A stretch of DNA of 64,000 nucleotides from Chlorobaculum sp. MV4-Y (GTDB lineage: Bacteria > Bacteroidota > Chlorobiia > Chlorobiales > Chlorobiaceae): positions 746,323-810,322 of the forward strand of contig NZ_CP104202.1 of NCBI RefSeq assembly GCF_025244685.1, given 5' to 3'. Position numbers and translations under genes: made by a program. Under the pieces are notes generated by a model. That model saw only the letters and a program-made list of their open reading frames with translations, did not search any database and was not told where the DNA came from. The first letter of the stretch is position 1. Each line of letters begins with the position of its first letter. Shown piece after piece: positions 25,045 to 38,477 of this stretch.

Positions 25045-27324
25045 TTACAATTCTTCAAGATGCAACGCCGATTCAAGCGCGTGCTCGTAAGCGTGCAGCA
25101 GTTCGTCAATCATAAACTCCGCAACCGGTTGTCCGTTGACGGCGATGCTGCCTCTCTCTGGCAACACCTTGCCGATGACGCGCACCGGGACGTTCAGACG
25201 GTTGGCCTCCTCGATGAGCGCTCCGACCTTGCCGGTATCGGCCGAGATCACCACGCGCCCTTGAGCCTCAGAGAAGAGCTGCTTCTGGATAGCTGCGTCC
25301 TCCTTGCAGGAGCATTCGAGATCGACCTCGAAGCCGAGCATCCGGTCGCGGTTCATGATTGACTTTTCGGCAAGCGTGACAGCAAGGCCGCCATCGGAAA
25401 CGTCGTGCGCCGAGTTGATGAGCTTCTTCGAGGCGAGCGTGACGAGCAGTTCCTGAAGGTTTTTCTCATGGTTCAGATCGACCGCGGGCGAGTCTGTGCC
25501 CGGTGTGCCGTACTGCATCACGAGGTACTCCGAACCGTCGAGCGAAAGTTCGGGATCGCCGAGCAGCACGATGGCGTCGCCAGCTTCGCGGAAGGTCGAT
25601 TCCACCAGATTGTCGATGTCCTCGAGCAGGCCGATCATGCCGATGGTGGGCGTTGGGTAGATCGCCGTGCGTCCGCCGCCGAGCGAGGTTTCGTTGTAGA
25701 AGCTGACGTTTCCGCCGGTGACTGGGGTGTCGAACATGCGGCAGGCGTCGCCCATGCCCTCGACGGCTGTTTTGAACTGGAAGTACACCTCGGGCTTGTA
25801 GGGATTGCCGAAGTTGAGGCAGTTGGTCACGGCAAGTGGTTTCGCGCCGGTGCAGGCGATGTTGCGCGCGCACTCGGCCACGGCAATCGCGCCGCCCGCT
25901 TTCGGGTTGAGATAGACGTAGCGCGAGTTGCAGTCGGTCTTCATCGCGAGGCCCTTTTTGGTGCCCTTGATGCGGATCACCGCCGCGTCGGTCTGGCCCG
26001 CCGGGGTGAGGGTGTTGGTCTGCACCATTGAGTCGTACTGCTGGTAGACCCACGCCTTGCTGGCGATGTTCGGGCGGGAGAGCAGTTGCAGCGAGAGCGC
26101 CTTGAAGTCGAGCGAATCGTCCGCCGCGAGGTCTGCCGCCGGAGTGTCGGGTTTTTTCTCGACTGCCTCACGGATGTAGACCGGCGCGCCACCGCCGAGC
26201 ACAAGTGACATGGCCGGAATCTCGGCGACCACCTCGCCGTGGTGGCGTACGCGCAGCATGTTGTCGTCGGTCACCTGGCCGATCACCACCGCGCTCACGT
26301 CCCATTTTTTATAGACGTCGATGATCTCCTGCTCGCGCCCTTTTTCGGCCACGATCAGCATCCGCTCTTGTGATTCGGAGAGCATCAGCTCGTAGGCGGT
26401 CATGCCTTTTTCGCGGGCGGGCGTCAAGTCGAGGTCAATCTCGATGCCGCCGCTGCCGGTCTTCTCGATGCCGCGCGCGCTCATCTCCGAGGTGGAGCTG
26501 GTCAGCCCAGCCGCCCCCATGTCCTGCAAGCCTACCACTGCGCCAGTTGCGATTGCTTCGAGCGTGGCTTCGAGCAGCAGCTTCTCGGCGAAGGGATCGC
26601 CCACCTGCACGCTCGGGCGTTTGTCTTCCGACGCTTCGCTGAGGTCTTCCGATGCGAAGGTTGCGCCGTGAATGCCGTCGCGGCCGGTTGATGAACCGAC
26701 GATCAGCACCGGATTGCCCTTGCCCTTGGCCGTGGCGCTCACGGTTTTGTGATGCTCCACGAGGCCGACCGACATGGCATTGACCAGCGGGTTGCCGGTG
26801 TAGCAATCCTCGAAGTAGATTTCGCCGCCGACGGTCGGCACACCAAACGAGTTGCCGTAATCGCCGATGCCGCGCACCACGCCGTCCACGAGATAGCGCA
26901 CGCGAGGGTCGCGCGGCGAGCCGAAGCGTAGCGAGTCGAGCGACGCCACCGGCCTTGCGCCCATCGTGAAGATGTCGCGATGAATGCCGCCGACACCCGT
27001 GGCCGCGCCCTGGTAAGGCTCGACGGCTGAAGGGTGGTTGTGCGACTCGATCTTGAACGCCACGGCAAGGTTGTCGCCGATGTCCACAAGTCCGGCGTTC
27101 TCCTCGCCCGCCTGCGTCAGCAGCGAAGCGCCGTCGCGAGGCAGGGTTTTGAGCACGGCGATGGAGTTCTTGTAGCTGCAATGCTCGGACCACATCACCG
27201 AGTAGATCCCAAGCTCGGTAAAGCTGGGTGTCCGGCCAAGGACTTCACAAATCTTGGCATACTCCTCTTCGTTTAGCCCATGCTCCTGGGCCAGCTTCAG
27301 GTTTACTTCAGGTTCGGTGCTCAT
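25045..27324 (-). CDS. purL: Phosphoribosylformylglycinamidine synthase II
   Basis: The 759-residue protein is of the small PurL type that works with separate PurQ and PurS. Motifs include [42 protein letters not shown] and the C-terminal [14 protein letters not shown]. It carries out the ATP-dependent fourth step of purine synthesis (FGAR to FGAM). secA lies upstream on the same strand, separated by a terminator hairpin. Confidence 0.95.
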   Translation of the reverse strand: MSTEPEVNLKLAQEHGLNEEEYAKICEVLGRTPSFTELGIYSVMWSEHCSYKNSIAVLKTLPRDGASLLTQAGEENAGLVDIGDNLAVAFKIESHNHPSAVEPYQGAATGVGGIHRDIFTMGARPVASLDSLRFGSPRDPRVRYLVDGVVRGIGDYGNSFGVPTVGGEIYFEDCYTGNPLVNAMSVGLVEHHKTVSATAKGKGNPVLIVGSSTGRDGIHGATFASEDLSEASEDKRPSVQVGDPFAEKLLLEATLEAIATGAVVGLQDMGAAGLTSSTSEMSARGIEKTGSGGIEIDLDLTPAREKGMTAYELMLSESQERMLIVAEKGREQEIIDVYKKWDVSAVVIGQVTDDNMLRVRHHGEVVAEIPAMSLVLGGGAPVYIREAVEKKPDTPAADLAADDSLDFKALSLQLLSRPNIASKAWVYQQYDSMVQTNTLTPAGQTDAAVIRIKGTKKGLAMKTDCNSRYVYLNPKAGGAIAVAECARNIACTGAKPLAVTNCLNFGNPYKPEVYFQFKTAVEGMGDACRMFDTPVTGGNVSFYNETSLGGGRTAIYPTPTIGMIGLLEDIDNLVESTFREAGDAIVLLGDPELSLDGSEYLVMQYGTPGTDSPAVDLNHEKNLQELLVTLASKKLINSAHDVSDGGLAVTLAEKSIMNRDRMLGFEVDLECSCKEDAAIQKQLFSEAQGRVVISADTGKVGALIEEANRLNVPVRVIGKVLPERGSIAVNGQPVAEFMIDELLHAYEHALESALHLEEL

Positions 27325-27433
27325 GGTATGGTGGAAATTTTTACAGGTCTAACAGGTCGAACAGGACATGTCGACCGAATAGCATTGAAAATGAAAAATC
27401 TGACTGAGGTTTGCGTCCTCATCGTCCACAAAA

Positions 27434-27457
27434 CAGGGCGGGCACAAGACCCGCCCC
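27434..27457 (-). terminator. secA terminator
   Basis: On the minus strand AGGGGCGGG and CCCGCCCT pair around TCTTGTG and are followed by GTTTTG, 8-30 bases after the secA stop. Confidence 0.75.
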
Positions 27458-27464
27458 TGCAAGG

Positions 27465-30559
<3,095 letters not shown>

Positions 30560-30741
30560 GTAACCCTTGATTTCTCGATGTTTCGTAACTGTTACGGCGG
30601 CACAAGGCGCACTTTCCAATGAGCTATAAAGTACCGAATTTCAAGCGCTGAAAAAACAACCGCTGAAAAAAACATGATTTCCACGAGAACCGCGCCGCTT
30701 AACGTTTTTCGCGGCGAGCGCGATGCATTGTTGATTTGTTG

Positions 30742-30761
30742 ATCCGACTGATCGGTCGGAT
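30742..30761. promoter_or_regulatory. Inverted repeat between secA and an exported-protein gene
   Basis: ATCCGAC and GTCGGAT are 7-bp perfect arms separated by TGATCG. The repeat lies between divergent secA and the gene starting at 30845, about 85 bases upstream of the latter. It could be an operator for a dimeric repressor. No U tract follows. Confidence 0.3.
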
Positions 30762-30844
30762 GAAACGGATTGACTGCAAGCGTGAAACAGGTTTTTGTTT
30801 GCGATATATTACAGTCAAACCGATCATGCTCAATCCCTTGTGTT

Positions 30845-31312
30845 ATGACAAACAAGAAAGCTCTCCGTGCGTCGCTTCTGGCGATTTTTCTGATCGTAAC
30901 CGGTATCGCCGTCGCGGCCCCGCCGCAAGCTCTCGCGGCTCAGCGGATGACGCGCAACGTCCATACGCCGCCGCCAGGCAGCGCGGAGCGCAAGGCGATT
31001 CTCGACGCCATGCATTTGAAAATCAAGGAGTTGCACGGTTTCGACGTGGTGTTCGCCGTAAAAACAATGAATGTCAGCGGTGGATGGGCGTGGGTCCATA
31101 CCTTGCCGCAGTCAAGAGATGGTCGCGACCGGTATGAAGATTTTTCTGCTTTGTTGCACAACGACAACGGGAAATGGCGGGTTGACGAAATCGCCTGCAC
31201 TGAGCCGGACAATCCCGATTGCATAGACAATCCCGGTTATTTCAGGAAGCTCGCCCATCGTTTTCCCTGCGCGCCCTCGTCAATTTTCCCAACGGCAAGC
31301 TCCATTCGCTGA
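30845..31312 (+). CDS. Exported protein of unknown function
   Basis: The 155-residue product has a clear signal peptide (MTNKKALRASLLAIFLIVTGIAVAA...ALA) with likely cleavage after AxA near residue 32. The mature part contains ELHGFDVVFAVKTMNV, GGWAWVHTLPQ and KWRVDEIACTEPDNPDCID, with three Cys in the last third. The pattern of a short beta-rich domain with GxWRVDE resembles small periplasmic proteins, but I recognise no family. A 57-base gap separates it from the next gene. Confidence 0.65.
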   Translation: MTNKKALRASLLAIFLIVTGIAVAAPPQALAAQRMTRNVHTPPPGSAERKAILDAMHLKIKELHGFDVVFAVKTMNVSGGWAWVHTLPQSRDGRDRYEDFSALLHNDNGKWRVDEIACTEPDNPDCIDNPGYFRKLAHRFPCAPSSIFPTASSIR

Positions 31313-31369
31313 GCGTTATCTTGTTGTCAAATTTGCCATTTTCAATCAACCAGCATAAGGGAACCTTCA

Positions 31370-31879
31370 ATGACGCTCAAACAAAACAATCATACTCTGG
31401 CTCTGGCGATTTTCTCTTTGCTCAGCGCTCTTCTGGTGGGTCATGCCCTCTACCACTACTTCATACTACCCGAAGAGATCGCCACCCATTTCAGGTTTTC
31501 GGGCGAACCCGATGTCTGGGGGCCGAAAACGGTCTTTTTTCTCTGGTACTTTATCATCACCGGCTTTTGTATTGTGATGTTCATTGTGGTGAACCGTGTC
31601 CTGAGACCGGGCCATCTTTCATGGCTGAACATTCCCAACAAAGAGTACTGGCTGGCGCCGGAACGCATTCACGATACCCTGCATTATGTCAGAAGCGGTA
31701 TGCTGCTCTTCGGCTCCGGCAACCTGCTGTTCGTGCTCGACTTCATCAATCAGTCGTTTCAGGTCTCTCTCGGACACGCATCGAAGCTCGATCATCCCTT
31801 TGTTACTCTGGTCATGTATCTGCTCTTCTGCGTTTTATGGATTGTTGCCCTGTATCGGCGGTTTGGCAGAAAAGAGTGA
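31370..31879 (+). CDS. DUF1648-like membrane protein
   Basis: The 169-residue protein has about four hydrophobic segments. Between the first and second lies LPEEIATHFRFSGEPDVWGPK, matching the DUF1648 pattern of IPxHFxxxGxPDxWG, seen in SdpI-like proteins and related families. Function is unknown. It lies between an exported protein and a geranylgeranyl-reductase homologue on the same strand. Confidence 0.65.
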   Translation: MTLKQNNHTLALAIFSLLSALLVGHALYHYFILPEEIATHFRFSGEPDVWGPKTVFFLWYFIITGFCIVMFIVVNRVLRPGHLSWLNIPNKEYWLAPERIHDTLHYVRSGMLLFGSGNLLFVLDFINQSFQVSLGHASKLDHPFVTLVMYLLFCVLWIVALYRRFGRKE

Positions 31880-32008
31880 TGCTCCCGGTGAGATGTCCAA
31901 TGTTCTGCTACGACCAGATCGATGACGATGGTTTGACAATGTTGTCGTGCAACAGGCATATTTCTTTCGTACTGCTAACGGCATGGCGGCAAAAGAGGTA
32001 CATCGACT

Positions 32009-33208
32009 ATGAAATTTTATGATGTGGTGATTTCCGGTGCCGGGCTTGCCGGTTGTTCGGCGGCGTTGTCTCTGGCCCGGCAAGGATTGCGTGTGGCCTT
32101 GCTTGACAAGGCGTGCTTCCCGAGAGAGAAGATTTGCGGAGATGGCGTAACCGCTGCTTCAACCGAGCTGCTCGAAGAGATGGGCGTGCTGGAGATGCTC
32201 CGCCAGCGGCCCGGCAGCCTGACGGAGTTCAGTGGCGCGACCTTTGTTTCGCCTGGTGGTACGGTTGTGCAGGGCAGGATTTTACAGAGCGGCAATCTGA
32301 AAGGAAGTTCCTATGTCATTCCGAGAATGGTGCTTGACGACTCCCTCGTTTCTCGCGTCAAAGAGCACTCTTCGATCACTTTTCTCGACAAGACAACCGT
32401 CACCGGTCTCATCATGGATGGCGATCGGGCTCGGGGCGTTGCTACCTCAGCCGGGGAGTTTTGCGGAAGAATCATCGTCGCTGCCGATGGCGCCTATTCG
32501 CCGATAGCCAAACAGCTCAATCTGTCGAATCACGATAAACGCCAGCAGGGATTTGCCATGCGGGCGTGGTTTTCGGGGGTCGAGGGGATGAACGATTCAA
32601 TCGAGCTGTGTTATGACAAAGCGATGCTTCCGGGTTATGGCTGGATCTTTCCAGCCGGTCAAAAGCGCGCCAACGTCGGGGTTTTTCTCCTGACTCGATT
32701 CACCGATCAGCGAGCCACCAAGCGGCTCTTCGAGCGCTTCGTCACGGAAAACTCTTTTGCGGCGGCAAAGCTGAAACGCGCCGTCATGGAGCCGGGTACG
32801 CTCAAAAGCTGGCCGCTGCCGTTCGGCTCCTTCGCGGGACGGCGTGGTCGGAGCAATGTGCTGCTCGCGGGCGACGCCGGAAGCTTCATCGATCCGATCA
32901 CCGGTGAAGGCATCTACTACGCGCTGAAAACCGGGCGTTACGCCGCCGAAGCGGTCGCCAACGCGCTCGAACACAACGACGAATCAGCGGCGCTGATCCG
33001 CTACGAGCAGCTCTGGCGAGGCGAGTTTTCACGCCGGGTCTATCTCCCCGGTTACGCATTTCAGCATTTCATGAACAATTCCTGGTTTGTGGACACCTTC
33101 ATGCGCTACACCGCCAAAAAACAACATCGCGCCGATCTGCTCGCCGACGTCGTCGCGCATAACCGGAAACGCCGCGACCTGTTTAAACTGCTGAATCCGT
33201 TTTATTGA
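32009..33208 (+). CDS. Geranylgeranyl reductase-family FAD oxidoreductase
   Basis: The 399-residue protein has the Rossmann motif VVISGAGLAGCSAALSLARQG, the family motif KICGDGVTAAS, and GDAGSFIDPITGEGIYYALKTG for FAD binding. The family reduces geranylgeranyl groups of (bacterio)chlorophylls or archaeal-type lipids. In a green sulfur bacterium it may be a BchP paralogue acting on a tail or on a carotenoid or quinone side chain. The start ATG at 32009 is close to upstream sequence with no conserved coding. Confidence 0.75.
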   Translation: MKFYDVVISGAGLAGCSAALSLARQGLRVALLDKACFPREKICGDGVTAASTELLEEMGVLEMLRQRPGSLTEFSGATFVSPGGTVVQGRILQSGNLKGSSYVIPRMVLDDSLVSRVKEHSSITFLDKTTVTGLIMDGDRARGVATSAGEFCGRIIVAADGAYSPIAKQLNLSNHDKRQQGFAMRAWFSGVEGMNDSIELCYDKAMLPGYGWIFPAGQKRANVGVFLLTRFTDQRATKRLFERFVTENSFAAAKLKRAVMEPGTLKSWPLPFGSFAGRRGRSNVLLAGDAGSFIDPITGEGIYYALKTGRYAAEAVANALEHNDESAALIRYEQLWRGEFSRRVYLPGYAFQHFMNNSWFVDTFMRYTAKKQHRADLLADVVAHNRKRRDLFKLLNPFY

Positions 33209-33358
33209 GCTTGGGGAGTAGGCTGGTAGCTTTTGTCATTGCAGGGCGCGTAGTGAGGCGTCAATTCGGATATTCCGGTTCTGACAGAAGGCGGTTGGCA
33301 TCTTTGTAACCTATTTGAATCAGAACGACCCTATAATCTTTCGATGTGAGGATTCTGA

Positions 33359-34006
33359 ATGAAACAAACGTTATCAGATCATGATCGCCGTCGCCTGGAT
33401 GTACGCGTTGCCGAGACGGAAAAACGTACCGGAACCCAGATCGTTCTGACCGTTATCCAGCGCAGCGACTCGTATGCGGAACTGCCATGGAAAGCTTTCG
33501 CCTTGGGCGCATCTGCCGCCGGATTGGCCCTTCTTCTCCTGCACTGGCGATTGTATGATTGGTATCCTGATGTGCCTCCATTGGTTATGGTGGTGGGCAT
33601 ACTGGCGTCGGGCGCGCTGCTGGCATTGCTGAGCGCTGTCATTCCACGATTTGCGAGATTGTTCTTGTCCGATTATCGCGCTGAAGTTGAAGTGCAGCAG
33701 TATGCAAAAGCGCTTTTTCTTGACCGGGAGCTGTTTGCCACTCAAGGAAGGAGAGGCTTTCTGCTGCTGGTCAGTTTGTTTGAACATCGGGTTGTCATCC
33801 TGCCGGACAAGGGGCTGGATGAGCGTTTCAAGGAAGATGATGTAAAAAACATGATCGCGGCAATGACGCCGTTGCTGAAACGAAGACAAGTCGTCCAGGC
33901 ATTCGATGCCGGTCTGGACTATCTGTCCCGGATACTGACAACCACCTCGTCCCAAGTCCATAGCGACGAACTGCCCAACGAAATTATCGAGGAGGAGGGA
34001 ATATGA
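33359..34006 (+). CDS. TPM-domain membrane protein, first of a pair
   Basis: The 215-residue protein has an N-terminal TPM-like segment (VAETEKRTGTQIVLTVIQRSDSYAELPWKAFALG), two hydrophobic helices at about residues 45-100, and a C-terminal part with HRVVILPDKGLDERF. TPM proteins act in envelope or photosystem maintenance, and their activity is poorly defined. Its stop overlaps the start of the next TPM gene (ATGA), which points to translational coupling. Confidence 0.75.
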   Translation: MKQTLSDHDRRRLDVRVAETEKRTGTQIVLTVIQRSDSYAELPWKAFALGASAAGLALLLLHWRLYDWYPDVPPLVMVVGILASGALLALLSAVIPRFARLFLSDYRAEVEVQQYAKALFLDRELFATQGRRGFLLLVSLFEHRVVILPDKGLDERFKEDDVKNMIAAMTPLLKRRQVVQAFDAGLDYLSRILTTTSSQVHSDELPNEIIEEEGI

Positions 34007-34950
34007 AGACGCGAGTGATACTCCTGTTACTTCCGATTGTGCTGTTTGTCAGCTCTTTACTTTTTGGCGCTGAGGTGCCTTACCTGACCGGGAGAGTCAC
34101 GGACAACGCGCAGCTTCTGTCTCCAGAGGCAAGCCGGTCATTGTCGGAGAGCCTGAAAGCGCATGAACAGCGCACCGGCAACCAGATTGCCGTTCTGACG
34201 ATTCCCACGCTCGACGGGGAGAGCATTGAAGATTTCGCTGTCAGGGTTTTCGAATCGTGGAAACTCGGCCAAAAAGAGAAGGATAACGGTGTTCTGATCG
34301 TCGTGGTACCCAACGACCGGCGGATGCGTATCGAAGTGGGGTACGGTCTTGAAGGCACGCTCACCGATGCAATGGCGGGGCGGATCATTCAGAACGTGAT
34401 GACCCCAAAATTCAAAAACGGAGACTTTAATGGCGGTATCACCGATGGAGCAAAGGCCGTGATGCAGGTTCTTGAGGGCGAAGCATTGCCAGAGACAGCA
34501 GCCAAGTCCGAGTCGAAGCAATCGTCAGGATTCTTTGAAATGGAAGGGCCGGAGCTTTCGATTCAGGAGCGCATTCTCATTGGCGCATTTGTTTTCGGTA
34601 TCATCGGATTGTTTACGGCAGTCGGAATACTGACGCCGGGGTTCGGATGGTTTTTATACTTTTTTCTGATCCCGTTCTGGGCAGTTTTTCCGATCGTTAT
34701 CCTCGGCTCAAATGGCGCATTGTATTGTTTGATCACCTATCTGATCGGGTTCCCGTTAACAAAGCTTTTTATACGACAGACCGACTGGTATCAGAAGGCT
34801 GAAAAAGATTTGCGAACCAAGGGTCAGGCATCAATCGGCGGCATATCGATCAGCTCCGGAGGTTCAGGTTCGTCATGGTCGTCAGGTGGATCAAGCTTTT
34901 CGGGTGGTGGCGGATCATCGGGTGGCGGTGGCGCATCCGGTAGCTGGTAG
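34003..34950 (+). CDS. TPM-domain exported protein (YgcG-like)
   Basis: The 315-residue protein has a signal peptide (MKTRVILLLLPIVLFVSSLLFG), a periplasmic TPM domain (LTGRVTDNAQLLSPEA...VLIVVVPNDRRMRIEVGYGLEG), two C-terminal hydrophobic helices and a Gly/Ser-rich tail with SGGGGSSGGGG-type runs. This layout is usual for YgcG proteins. Such genes often sit next to lemA, which is absent here. Confidence 0.85.
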   Translation: MKTRVILLLLPIVLFVSSLLFGAEVPYLTGRVTDNAQLLSPEASRSLSESLKAHEQRTGNQIAVLTIPTLDGESIEDFAVRVFESWKLGQKEKDNGVLIVVVPNDRRMRIEVGYGLEGTLTDAMAGRIIQNVMTPKFKNGDFNGGITDGAKAVMQVLEGEALPETAAKSESKQSSGFFEMEGPELSIQERILIGAFVFGIIGLFTAVGILTPGFGWFLYFFLIPFWAVFPIVILGSNGALYCLITYLIGFPLTKLFIRQTDWYQKAEKDLRTKGQASIGGISISSGGSGSSWSSGGSSFSGGGGSSGGGGASGSW

Positions 34951-35000
34951 GGTGGAAATAGATTTCTGTTGTTTTGATAAAATCTGGTGTTTGTTCTTGT

Positions 35001-35552
35001 TTACAACTTTCCCAGCACAAACTCGCACCTCTCGTTAACCGGCATTTTCGGTACTTCGATCAACTTGTATCCCAGCGATTCATAGACCACGCGGATGGCA
35101 TCGTGGAGCGCTTTGGCTTCGGCGAGGGTTTGGGGGCGTTCGCTGTCGTTGATGTAGATTTCGGGCCACGGCGGGAGGATGAAGACCGTGCGCTCGTAGC
35201 GGCACCGGCGGTGAGCGTCGAGCCAGCTCTTCGGGATGTCGAGGCCGCGCTCGTGCAGGTAGCCGAAGATGTCGGGGATGGCGCGGTCGAAGAAGCAGCG
35301 TTCGCCAGCCTCGGCGGCGTGGTCGTGCTGGAGGAGCATCTCCGTGAAGGCGAGGCGCGCGAAGGCTTCGAGGTTGTTCCAGGGCGTGACGCCGCCGGGA
35401 CGCTTCGCTTCGCGGCGGATCAGCTCGCGCGAAACCTCCGTGTAGCAGCGGTGGCCGCGGGTTTCGAGCGCTTTTACGAGCGTGCTTTTGCCACTGCCCG
35501 GCCCGCCGGTGATGATGGAGCGGCGCGTCGTTTTCGTTTCGGTCGCGATCAT
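35001..35552 (-). CDS. P-loop ATPase/nucleotide kinase-like (AAA_28)
   Basis: The 183-residue protein has Walker A GGPGSGKSTL near the N-terminus, then EVSRELIRREAKRPGG and CFFDRAIPDIFGYL. This is the AAA_28-type kinase-like family, seen in small predicted ATPases. A Cys-containing C-terminus ends CEFVLGKL. Substrate is unknown. It overlaps cbiA by 4 bases and ends the cobalamin block, so a role in cobalamin or nucleotide metabolism is possible but not shown. Confidence 0.7.
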   Translation of the reverse strand: MIATETKTTRRSIITGGPGSGKSTLVKALETRGHRCYTEVSRELIRREAKRPGGVTPWNNLEAFARLAFTEMLLQHDHAAEAGERCFFDRAIPDIFGYLHERGLDIPKSWLDAHRRCRYERTVFILPPWPEIYINDSERPQTLAEAKALHDAIRVVYESLGYKLIEVPKMPVNERCEFVLGKL

Positions 35553-36892
35553 GCTAGCGTCAGAACAGGGAACCAGTTGGCGAGGTTGTCGCGTTCGCCC
35601 CAGTAGAGATGAATGTACGAGGCGATGGTGTTGCCGACGCGGAAGAGGCTGGTCGGAACCTCTTGGTCGCGCGCGTTGCGGATTTCGGCGATGGTGTCGA
35701 TTTCGCCCTGCCGCGAGATCCGCGAGTAGTGGAATTCGTGGCCGCGCAGCTCGATGCCGTCCGCTTTTGCCGGATAGACCTTGCGGTAGCCGAGCGTGAG
35801 GCGGGCCTCTTGCATGGTAGTGTCAAGGTCGAGTACGCCGCACATCGGGTGGGTTGCGCCGTCGGCGAGGGTGAGTGTCTGGCCGAGGTACATCAGCCCG
35901 CCACACTCGGCCCAGGTTGCGCCTCCGTTGCGGCACCATTTTGCGATGGTGTTGCGCATCGTTTCGTTCGCAGCGAGCGCTTCGGCGTGCAGCTCCGGGT
36001 AGCCTCCGGCGAGATAGACGAGGTCGGCCTCGGGCAACTCGCGGTCGTGCAGCGGGCTGAAAAAGCGTATTTCGCCGTATCGACTCAGCGCCTCGATGTT
36101 GGCGTGATAGATGAAGTTGAACGCTTCGTCCCGCGCCACGGCGATCACCTTGCCCGACGTTTTCGTCGCCGGACGGATCGGCTCGACTTCCGGCAGCTCG
36201 ATTTTCGCCACTTCGCGGAGGCGGTCGATATTCACCGTTTTTTCGATGTGGTCGGCCATTGCGTCGATGATGGCCTGCCGGTCGTACTCCGCCGAGGTGT
36301 TGAGGCCGAGATGGCGCTCGCCGATGGTGATGGCGCTGTTGCGCGGCAGATAGCCGAGCGGTTCGACGCCAACGTCCTTCGCGGCGGCTTCGAGATAGCT
36401 GTAGTGCGACGCGCTGCCGACGCGGTTGAAGATGACGCCCGCCACGTTGACCGTCGGGTCGAAGTGCTTGAACCCGTACAAAATCGGCGCGGCGGAGTAG
36501 GCCATCTTCGAGCCGTCGATCACCATGATGACCGGCAATCCCAGTAAAGCGGCGATCTCGGCGCTGCTGCCGTCCGATTTTTCAGCTCCGTCGAAAAGGC
36601 CCATCACCCCCTCGATCACCGAAATCTCCGCCGTCGATGCGTGGCGCGCGAAGAGCGAGCGAACGTGCTGCTTCGAGGCCATGAAGGTGTCGAGATTGAG
36701 GCCGGAGCGCTGCGTTTCTCCGGTCGAGGCGGCCATTGCGTGGAGCATCGTGTCGAGATAGTCCGGGCCGCACTTGAATGGCTGGATGGCCATACCGCGC
36801 CGCGCGAAGAGCCGCAACAGGCCGAGGGTGATCGTCGTTTTGCCCGAACCGCTCGACGGGGCGGCGATGAGGAACCCGCGGTTACTCTTCAT
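35549..36892 (-). CDS. cbiA: Cobyrinate a,c-diamide synthase
   Basis: The 447-residue protein has the N-terminal ATP motif APSSGSGKTTITLGLLR, EGVMGLFDG and a C-terminal glutaminase domain with the Cys nucleophile in WAECGGLMYLG and His in SYIHLYW. It amidates cobyrinate at positions a and c using glutamine and ATP. It lies between btuF (overlap of 11 bases) and the P-loop gene, all read on the minus strand. Confidence 0.93.
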   Translation of the reverse strand: MKSNRGFLIAAPSSGSGKTTITLGLLRLFARRGMAIQPFKCGPDYLDTMLHAMAASTGETQRSGLNLDTFMASKQHVRSLFARHASTAEISVIEGVMGLFDGAEKSDGSSAEIAALLGLPVIMVIDGSKMAYSAAPILYGFKHFDPTVNVAGVIFNRVGSASHYSYLEAAAKDVGVEPLGYLPRNSAITIGERHLGLNTSAEYDRQAIIDAMADHIEKTVNIDRLREVAKIELPEVEPIRPATKTSGKVIAVARDEAFNFIYHANIEALSRYGEIRFFSPLHDRELPEADLVYLAGGYPELHAEALAANETMRNTIAKWCRNGGATWAECGGLMYLGQTLTLADGATHPMCGVLDLDTTMQEARLTLGYRKVYPAKADGIELRGHEFHYSRISRQGEIDTIAEIRNARDQEVPTSLFRVGNTIASYIHLYWGERDNLANWFPVLTLA

Positions 36893-37778
36893 TGCTTTCG
36901 ATCAGCTTTTTCATTCCGGCGATTCCTTCGAGGATGCGCGGGCCGGGGCGCAGGTAGAGGCGGTTGTCGAACTGGTCATAGACCCGGTTGTTGCGCACGG
37001 CGCTGATGCCCTGCCAGCCAGGCCGCTTTTTCACATTGTCGGCTGCCGGGGTCTGGTTCGCCATGTACATGCAGGCGATCACGTCTGGATTTTCGCGGAT
37101 GACCCACTCGGGCGAGACCTCGAAATACTCTTTTTCGACCGCGTCGCCGATGTTGCGCCCGCCCGCGTAGCTGATCAGGCGCGACACAAAGCTGTTGCGC
37201 CCGCCCGTCCAGAGCGGGTCGTTCCAGATTTCGAGGTAGATCGACGGCTTGTGCGTCTTTGTGGCGGCCTCCTTGCGATACTCCGCCAGCCCCTTCTCGA
37301 TCACCGAGGCAAGGCTGTCCGCTTGCCGTACGTGGCCGGTGAGCGCACCGAGCTTGCGGAGCGCCGCTGGCAGCTCTTCGGGATCCTGGCAGCGGATGTG
37401 CTCACGGCGCAGGTGCATCTCGGCCATTTTTTTCGCAGCCTGTTCATCGGCGAGATCGACATCGAGTACGAGGTCAGGATTCATTGACGCGAGTACTTCG
37501 AGTGACGGGCGTCCGAACGAGCCGGCCACCGGCACCTTCTCGGCTTCGGCGGGCCAGTCGCAGGCGCTGGTTCTGCCCACGAGCTGCGGCCCCGCACCGA
37601 TGGCGTAGAGCATTTCGGTGAGGCTCGGCGCGAGGCTGACGATGCGCTGCGGAACCTTCGCCGCCTTCTCCACTTTGTCAGTGGTCTGCGGTTTCGAGCA
37701 CCCCGCCAGCGTTTGCAGGCAGAGCGCGAGGAGGATGAAAAGGGGAGTCAGTCGATTACTTTTCGAGTGAGCGGGCAT
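36882..37778 (-). CDS. btuF: Cobalamin ABC transporter substrate-binding lipoprotein
   Basis: The 298-residue protein has a lipoprotein signal (LALCLQTLAGC, with Cys near residue 24) and the periplasmic-binding fold of BtuF (RIVSLAPSLTEMLYAIGAG, SLEVLASMNPDLVL). It delivers corrinoids to BtuCD. The matching permease and ATPase are in the plus-strand cobalamin block, more than 18 kb away, next to a second, unlike BtuF. The start overlaps the nudix gene by about 23 bases. Confidence 0.82.
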   Translation of the reverse strand: MPAHSKSNRLTPLFILLALCLQTLAGCSKPQTTDKVEKAAKVPQRIVSLAPSLTEMLYAIGAGPQLVGRTSACDWPAEAEKVPVAGSFGRPSLEVLASMNPDLVLDVDLADEQAAKKMAEMHLRREHIRCQDPEELPAALRKLGALTGHVRQADSLASVIEKGLAEYRKEAATKTHKPSIYLEIWNDPLWTGGRNSFVSRLISYAGGRNIGDAVEKEYFEVSPEWVIRENPDVIACMYMANQTPAADNVKKRPGWQGISAVRNNRVYDQFDNRLYLRPGPRILEGIAGMKKLIESNEE

Positions 37779-38163
37779 ACTTTTGCAGGACAAGGTTATG
37801 GGTAAAAGCGAGCGGCATCGAGAGCGCTTCGTCGAGTGTGAACCACGCCATGTCGGACACTTCGTCGGGCTGCTGCTGCAACAGGCCCGAACCGGCTCCG
37901 GCAAACACCAGCGCCACGGCGTGGAAGTTGTTCTCCGGAAAAATCTCCTCGAACCAGCCGACGAACGTGCTCGGCGCGAAGTCGAGGTTCGTCTCCTCTT
38001 TCACCTCGCGGCGGACGGCCTGTTCGACGGGTTCATAATCATCGATATGTCCGCCGGGAAGGCAACACAACTCCTTGAACGGCCTGACGTTACGGCGCGT
38101 CAAAAGGATCGTCCGGCGATCTCCGGCGGGATGGATGATGGCGGCGACGGTGGATTTCGGCAT
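37756..38163 (-). CDS. Nudix hydrolase
   Basis: The 135-residue protein has a nudix box, GGHIDDYEPVEQAVRREVKEETNL (GX5EX7REVXEEXGU pattern with Asn in place of the last Gly). It would cleave a nucleoside diphosphate derivative; the substrate is unknown. It is the first gene of the minus-strand cobalamin block. Start taken at MPKSTVAAIIHP. Confidence 0.85.
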   Translation of the reverse strand: MPKSTVAAIIHPAGDRRTILLTRRNVRPFKELCCLPGGHIDDYEPVEQAVRREVKEETNLDFAPSTFVGWFEEIFPENNFHAVALVFAGAGSGLLQQQPDEVSDMAWFTLDEALSMPLAFTHNLVLQKYARSLEK

Positions 38164-38374
38164 GGGCAGGGGAGTTGGTGATCTGATGCACTCACGATAA
38201 ATCACCCGCAAGATAGTGCAGAGGGGTTGTTAGGGCAAGCGGTTTTCGCGGGAGGTGGGGGGATTGGTACGGGCTGGATGATGAGTACAGTTTCAGACTT
38301 TGGTATGCTTTTCTCGTTTATCGGATAGAGTTGGTTTCTTCATAGAGGTAAATAACGGGCCGTTGACGGCTTTG

Positions 38375-38477
38375 TTAACCGTAATGTGTCTGACGATGGC
38401 AGTTTGGACAAAGCGCGATAGCGTTTTCCACAGTATCACGGCCGCCATCTGCGAGCATCTGTTTGTGGTGTACCTCT
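38375..38477 (-). pseudogene. C-terminal fragment of HNH endonuclease cut off by the IS
   Basis: On the minus strand this piece reads EVHHKQMLADGGRDTV, then ENAIALCPNCHRQTHYG and a stop. It contains the catalytic HH and the second zinc Cys pair of an HNH nuclease, directly continuing SPYL on the other side of the IS. It has no start of its own. Confidence 0.85.
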